44,397 nt of DNA from Candidatus Poseidoniaceae archaeon (lineage in GTDB: Archaea > Thermoplasmatota > Poseidoniia > Poseidoniales > Poseidoniaceae). Shown in pieces: positions 41,156-44,397 of the stretch. Within the stretch, counting starts at the first letter, position 1. Each line of letters begins with the position of its first letter. The stretch covers positions 1 through 44,397 of the forward strand of contig CALHIR010000009.1 of the NCBI GenBank assembly GCA_938030705.1, given 5' to 3'. A program made the position numbers and the translations under genes. Under the pieces are notes generated by a model that worked only from the letters and a program-made list of their open reading frames with translations, was not told the DNA's origin and searched no databases.

Positions 41156-41962
41156 TCATTCATTCAGGCTCCAGCCTCCGTCAACATGGAGGACGTTGCC
41201 CGTGATGGTCCCGTTGGTCAGCAAGAAGTGAATGCCTGCAGCGATGTCTTCAGCCTGGCCCGAGCGCCCGAGGGGGACTTTTTCCAAGACCTTGGCAAAG
41301 TGCTCTACCTCCCAATCCGCAGCCATGATGGCGCCAGGAGCGAGACAATTGACTCTTACACGCCCGGCCAATTCACCGGCAAGGTTGAGCATCAATTGTC
41401 GAAGGCCGGCTTTGCTTGAGGTGTAGTGGGCCAAGCCCTCCCAAGCACGCCCCCAAGACGTATCGACGACGGCGACCACCGAGCCGCCAGCAAGCTCGAG
41501 GGCGGGAAGAAGGGCTTGGGTGAGCAAATAGGGCGCATCCATGTGAAGACGGTTCAGCGAGCGGTAGGTTTGAAGGGAAGTTTCTTCAAAGGAACCTTGG
41601 CTATAGAACGAAGCATTATGGACTAATCCGGCCAAACCATGGGAGGTGACCAGTGGATGGTCTTTGACCTCTCGAACCAAGCGCTCAAGGTCTGCATCCA
41701 CCGTCAAATCAGCCACCAAAAGCGTACCTCTGGATTGGCCATGCTTGTTCGCTGCTCGGTCCAGGAGAGCCTGCGCTTCCTCCACCGAGGAACGAACGTG
41801 GACAAGAACATGCCAGCCTTCGTCCATCATGCGGGCAGCGGTCGCTGCACCGAGGCGCTGACCTGCACCCGTGATGAGAACAACTCGGTCTTCCACATGG
41901 CGCACAACACGCTTCAATTCATGAAGCCTCGTATACGGCTGGCGCGCAAAATCACAATTCAT
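41156..41962 (-). CDS. Short-chain dehydrogenase/reductase (pteridine reductase/FabG-like)
   Basis: About 268 residues. The nucleotide-binding motif is TGAGQRLGAA (31-40); the QRLG form is typical of pteridine reductases and FolM-like enzymes rather than TGxxxGIG. The HNAS strand, a serine in VDTSWG, and the catalytic YTSSK (Tyr178, Lys182) follow, as does the C-terminal GNVLHVDGGWSL. It reduces a carbonyl or pterin with NADPH by family; the substrate is not decided by sequence. The start at 41962 is set so that it does not overlap the divergent lipA. A start further downstream (GTG before VEDRVVLITG) is possible. Confidence 0.88.
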   Translation of the reverse strand: MNCDFARQPYTRLHELKRVVRHVEDRVVLITGAGQRLGAATAARMMDEGWHVLVHVRSSVEEAQALLDRAANKHGQSRGTLLVADLTVDADLERLVREVKDHPLVTSHGLAGLVHNASFYSQGSFEETSLQTYRSLNRLHMDAPYLLTQALLPALELAGGSVVAVVDTSWGRAWEGLAHYTSSKAGLRQLMLNLAGELAGRVRVNCLAPGAIMAADWEVEHFAKVLEKVPLGRSGQAEDIAAGIHFLLTNGTITGNVLHVDGGWSLNE

Positions 41963-42019
41963 AAGCCAGCACACCTTTTTTGCTGACCGCTTGGTGGGCT
42001 GGCACAAAGGGGGCATCGT

Positions 42020-43036
42020 ATGGAAGGAAAACCGCTCCCGATGGCCTCAGCCTCCAAGGCAAGAACCCCCACTCGTAGGCTTCCAGAGTGGTTCCGTACC
42101 AGCCTTCCGAGCGGTGAGCAACAAACCACCTTCAACGCCACGAAGGCGGCGGTCAAGGACAACAAACTTCACACTGTTTGCGAGGAGGCCCGATGCCCCA
42201 ACATCCACGAATGTTGGGCCAGTGGCGACGCCACCTTCATGATCGCCGGACAAGAATGCACCCGTGGTTGTCGGTTTTGCGCCGTTGGCACCATCAAGCG
42301 ACCACCGCCCCTCGACCCCGAAGAGCCCCACCACCTTGCACAGGCAGTTGCCTCGATGAACCTACGCCACGCTGTGATCACCGTGGTGAACCGAGACGAC
42401 CTCCCCGACAGCGGTGCAGACCATTACAAGCAATGCATCCAAGCCGTGGCAAACACATCACCCGAGGTCACGCTTGAACTGTTGTGCTCTGACTTGGCTG
42501 GAGACCTTGAGGCGCTGGCCCATTTACTTGAGATGAGTCCTTTGTCAGTGTTTGCTCACAACGTAGAATGCGTCCCTCGGTTGGACGCTACAGTCAGAGA
42601 TGCTCGGGCCTCGTTTGCTCAGTCCATTTCCATCCTCAAAGAAGCCAAGCGATTACGCCCCGACATCATCACAAAGTCCTCCTTGATGGTCGGCGTTGGT
42701 GAAACCGACGAGGAAATCGACGAAGCCCTTGGTTTCTTGCGAGAGGCCGGGGTTGACCTCGTGACCATTGGTCAGTACCTTGCACCCTCCAAAAAACACC
42801 TCGCTGTGGACCGATTCCCCGAGCCACAGCGCTACGACGAATGGGCAGAGAAGGCCATGGAACTCGGCTTTGCAGGCGTGGCCAGTGGACCGCTCGTCCG
42901 CTCATCCTACAAAGCAGGTCTTCTGGTGCGCAAAACGCGAGACCCCAACAACGAGGAAACCATGCTTGGTGCCTATGTTCGGGTTGCCCAACCCCATCCA
43001 TCCTCACCGACACCACTTAAGACGGACGAGCCCTGA
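42020..43036 (+). CDS. lipA: Lipoyl synthase
   Basis: 338 residues. A radical-SAM enzyme with both clusters: auxiliary CEEARCPNIHEC (Cys54, Cys59, Cys65) and SAM-binding CTRGCRFC (Cys80, Cys84, Cys87). The late RSSYKAG motif is present near residue 294. It inserts two sulfurs into the octanoyl group on the E2 lipoyl domain. Nine nucleotides downstream lies E1-alpha of a 2-oxoacid dehydrogenase, which needs that lipoyl group, so a shared transcript is sensible. A purine-rich AAGGGGG precedes the ATG. Confidence 0.97.
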   Translation: MEGKPLPMASASKARTPTRRLPEWFRTSLPSGEQQTTFNATKAAVKDNKLHTVCEEARCPNIHECWASGDATFMIAGQECTRGCRFCAVGTIKRPPPLDPEEPHHLAQAVASMNLRHAVITVVNRDDLPDSGADHYKQCIQAVANTSPEVTLELLCSDLAGDLEALAHLLEMSPLSVFAHNVECVPRLDATVRDARASFAQSISILKEAKRLRPDIITKSSLMVGVGETDEEIDEALGFLREAGVDLVTIGQYLAPSKKHLAVDRFPEPQRYDEWAEKAMELGFAGVASGPLVRSSYKAGLLVRKTRDPNNEETMLGAYVRVAQPHPSSPTPLKTDEP

Positions 43037-43045
43037 GGTGATTCA

Positions 43046-44287
43046 ATGACGGAGCGAAGCACGGTCACGACCACGCCCTACACCATTGGTGTCGCTCCGT
43101 TCCGACCCGGTGACGAACCCTCCTTTGGTGGAAAATTCACCGAACAACCCGAGGATTTGAATCGCCCCGACCCCGCAACCTGCACAACCGATGACACGGT
43201 GGAACACGCCAAAGGACTGATTCGAGTCTTGGACGATAACGGCGAGGCCAAGGGCGAGTGGGACCCTGGTTTGGATGCTGAAACATTGATTCAGGGTCTT
43301 GAATACATGATGCGCCTCCGAATCTTTGACGACCGAATGATCAAGATGCAACGCACGGGAAAACTCTCCTTCTACATGCGCTCGTTTGGTGAAGAAGCCA
43401 TCGCCATCGCACAAACCATGGCGCTTGAAGACCAAGACTGGATCTTCCCCTCCTACCGCCAACCCGGCGCTCAATTTGTCCGTGGCCGAGACATGGTCAG
43501 CATGATCTGCCACTGCATCGGCAACACCGAGGACAACGTTCGCGGACGCCAAATGCCTGTTCACTACACGTGGAAAGAGGGCCGCTTCATCTCGATCTCC
43601 TCGCCGGTAGGGACCCAGTTTTCCCAAGCGGTGGGTGTCGCCATGGCGAGCGCCTACAAGGGCGACGATGAGGTGTGTATCTCGTGGCTCGGCGACGGTA
43701 CCTCCGCCCAAGGCGATTACCATTATGCCCTCAATTTCGCCTCCACCTTCAAACCCCCCGTGATTCTCAACGTGGTCAACAACCAATGGGCGATTTCCAC
43801 CCACGTCTCCTTGGCTACCGGTGGCCGAACCTTTGCCGAGCGAGGGCTTGCTTACGACATTCCCTCTTTCCGCGTGGACGGGAATGATTTCCTGGCGCTC
43901 TACAGCGTCACGAAATGGGCACGGGAGCGAGCCTCGGCCGGCCTTGGCCCGACGCACATTGAGGTCTACACCTATCGTGCAGGCGCCCACTCCTCATCCG
44001 ATGACCCATCAGCCTACCGACCCGGTAATGAATTTGAAACATGGCCGGGCGGCGACCCCGTGGAACGGCTCCGAAACCATCTCATAAAGACCGGCGAGTG
44101 GGATGAAGAAAAAGACCAGGCCCTTGCTGAAAAAATTGACAGCGATGTCATGACGGCCTACAAAGAGGCGTGTGAGTTTGGAGATTTGGCCACTGGCCCA
44201 TATCCACCAGCATCCACCATCTTTACAGAGGTGTACGAAACGGTGCCGTGGCATGTCCAAGAGCAACGAGAGGAACTTGGGAAGTGA
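43046..44287 (+). CDS. 2-oxoacid dehydrogenase E1 component, alpha subunit
   Basis: 413 residues. The thiamine diphosphate site is GDGTSAQGD (216 on) with NN at 245-246 (LNVVNNQWAIS), as in branched-chain and pyruvate dehydrogenase E1-alpha. The RMIKMQRTGK segment and SPVGTQF, found in the branched-chain family, are present. Role: decarboxylates a 2-oxoacid and passes the acyl group to E2-bound lipoate. The substrate (branched-chain acid or pyruvate) cannot be told from this subunit. The N-terminal 45 residues are a polar extension. GAGGTGA precedes the start. The beta-subunit gene follows 9 nt later. Confidence 0.94.
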   Translation: MTERSTVTTTPYTIGVAPFRPGDEPSFGGKFTEQPEDLNRPDPATCTTDDTVEHAKGLIRVLDDNGEAKGEWDPGLDAETLIQGLEYMMRLRIFDDRMIKMQRTGKLSFYMRSFGEEAIAIAQTMALEDQDWIFPSYRQPGAQFVRGRDMVSMICHCIGNTEDNVRGRQMPVHYTWKEGRFISISSPVGTQFSQAVGVAMASAYKGDDEVCISWLGDGTSAQGDYHYALNFASTFKPPVILNVVNNQWAISTHVSLATGGRTFAERGLAYDIPSFRVDGNDFLALYSVTKWARERASAGLGPTHIEVYTYRAGAHSSSDDPSAYRPGNEFETWPGGDPVERLRNHLIKTGEWDEEKDQALAEKIDSDVMTAYKEACEFGDLATGPYPPASTIFTEVYETVPWHVQEQREELGK

Positions 44288-44296
44288 GGTGAGAAC

Positions 44297-44397
44297 ATGG
44301 CGAAAATGAACATGATTGCTGCCCTTAATTCCGCCCTGGCTCACCAACTTGAGCGCGACCCAAATGTCGTCATCTTCGGCGAAGACGTCGGCTACTT
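44297..44397 (+). CDS. 2-oxoacid dehydrogenase E1 component, beta subunit (partial, 3' end outside window)
   Basis: Only the first 33 codons are present: MAKMNMIAALNSALAHQLER, then a segment matching E1-beta (NVVIFGEDVGYF). Start at the ATG after GAGGTGAG. Its partner is the E1-alpha just upstream. The rest lies beyond the window. Confidence 0.9.
   Translation, partial: MAKMNMIAALNSALAHQLERDPNVVIFGEDVGY

Noticed and set aside
41143-41166. Inverted repeat TGAATGA/TCATTCA at the end of the dehydrogenase gene
   Set aside because: The stem is AT-rich and weak, its loop contains the stop codon, and no T-run follows; not convincing as a terminator.
43043-43990. Long minus-strand open frame opposite E1-alpha
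   Set aside because: Shadow of the E1-alpha gene, with no recognisable domains and no ribosome site.

Overview
The window reads as a chromosomal piece of a marine planktonic archaeon, most likely Marine Group II Euryarchaeota (Candidatus Poseidoniales). No 16S gene or marker search was available, so this rests on gene content. The archaeal RNA polymerase cluster has an unsplit B subunit, a split A'/A'' pair, and subunit H (Rpo5). It is followed by the archaeal ribosomal protein L30e, with an archaeal RNase P protein and an XPD-like Fe-S helicase elsewhere. Alongside these sit bacterial-style metabolic genes (hexameric-type glutamate dehydrogenase, LipA, 2-oxoacid dehydrogenase E1) and very large thrombospondin-type-3 / Ig-like surface proteins. 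Genes are tightly packed, with many 4-nt overlaps and Shine-Dalgarno-like leaders.

Layout. 1-4.7 kb (minus strand): a quinol-oxidising cytochrome b/Rieske operon. In transcription order it encodes a secreted CxCH protein with a C-terminal anchor, a small two-helix membrane protein, a Tat-type Rieske protein, a b6-like cytochrome b half, and a subunit-IV-like half with a long extra domain that runs off the left edge. 4.86-6.15 kb (plus): a short TPR protein and an FtsZ-family GTPase. 6.1-8.6 kb: a polytopic membrane protein of unknown role, a Pop5-like RNase P protein (Rnp2), and a small two-TM protein. 8.6-10.0 kb (minus): a fusion of a HemK-like methyltransferase with a biotin-protein ligase.

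10.2-19.7 kb (plus): tRNA-Lys(UUU), then rpoH-rpoB-rpoA1-rpoA2-rpl30e. This is the core transcription operon. Rpo5 and Rpo1C (A'') carry the same extra N-terminal domain, A' has a long cysteine-containing insertion, and Zn-ligand positions in B and A' are altered. 19.8-23.6 kb: a 1160-residue membrane-anchored surface protein and a small membrane protein. 23.5-26.0 kb: NADP-type glutamate dehydrogenase, a helical TerB-like protein, and a divergent ribbon-helix-helix regulator behind a perfect 17-nt palindrome. 25.98-26.31 kb is the only sizeable gap; it holds a dense run of hairpins. 26.3-28.9 kb: an XPD/Rad3-family helicase and a small protein with an Hsp20-like tail.

28.9-40.9 kb (minus): two giant surface proteins. 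One is about 2980 residues, with TSP3 repeats, a transglutaminase-like domain and many Ig-like domains. The other is about 984 residues. 41.0-41.1 kb: tRNA-Leu(UAA), minus strand. 41.2-44.4 kb: a short-chain dehydrogenase, then lipoyl synthase with E1-alpha and E1-beta of a 2-oxoacid dehydrogenase complex (E1-beta is cut by the right edge). LipA presumably makes the lipoyl cofactor for the E2 of that same complex. All functional calls come from reading motifs by eye; no database search was run.
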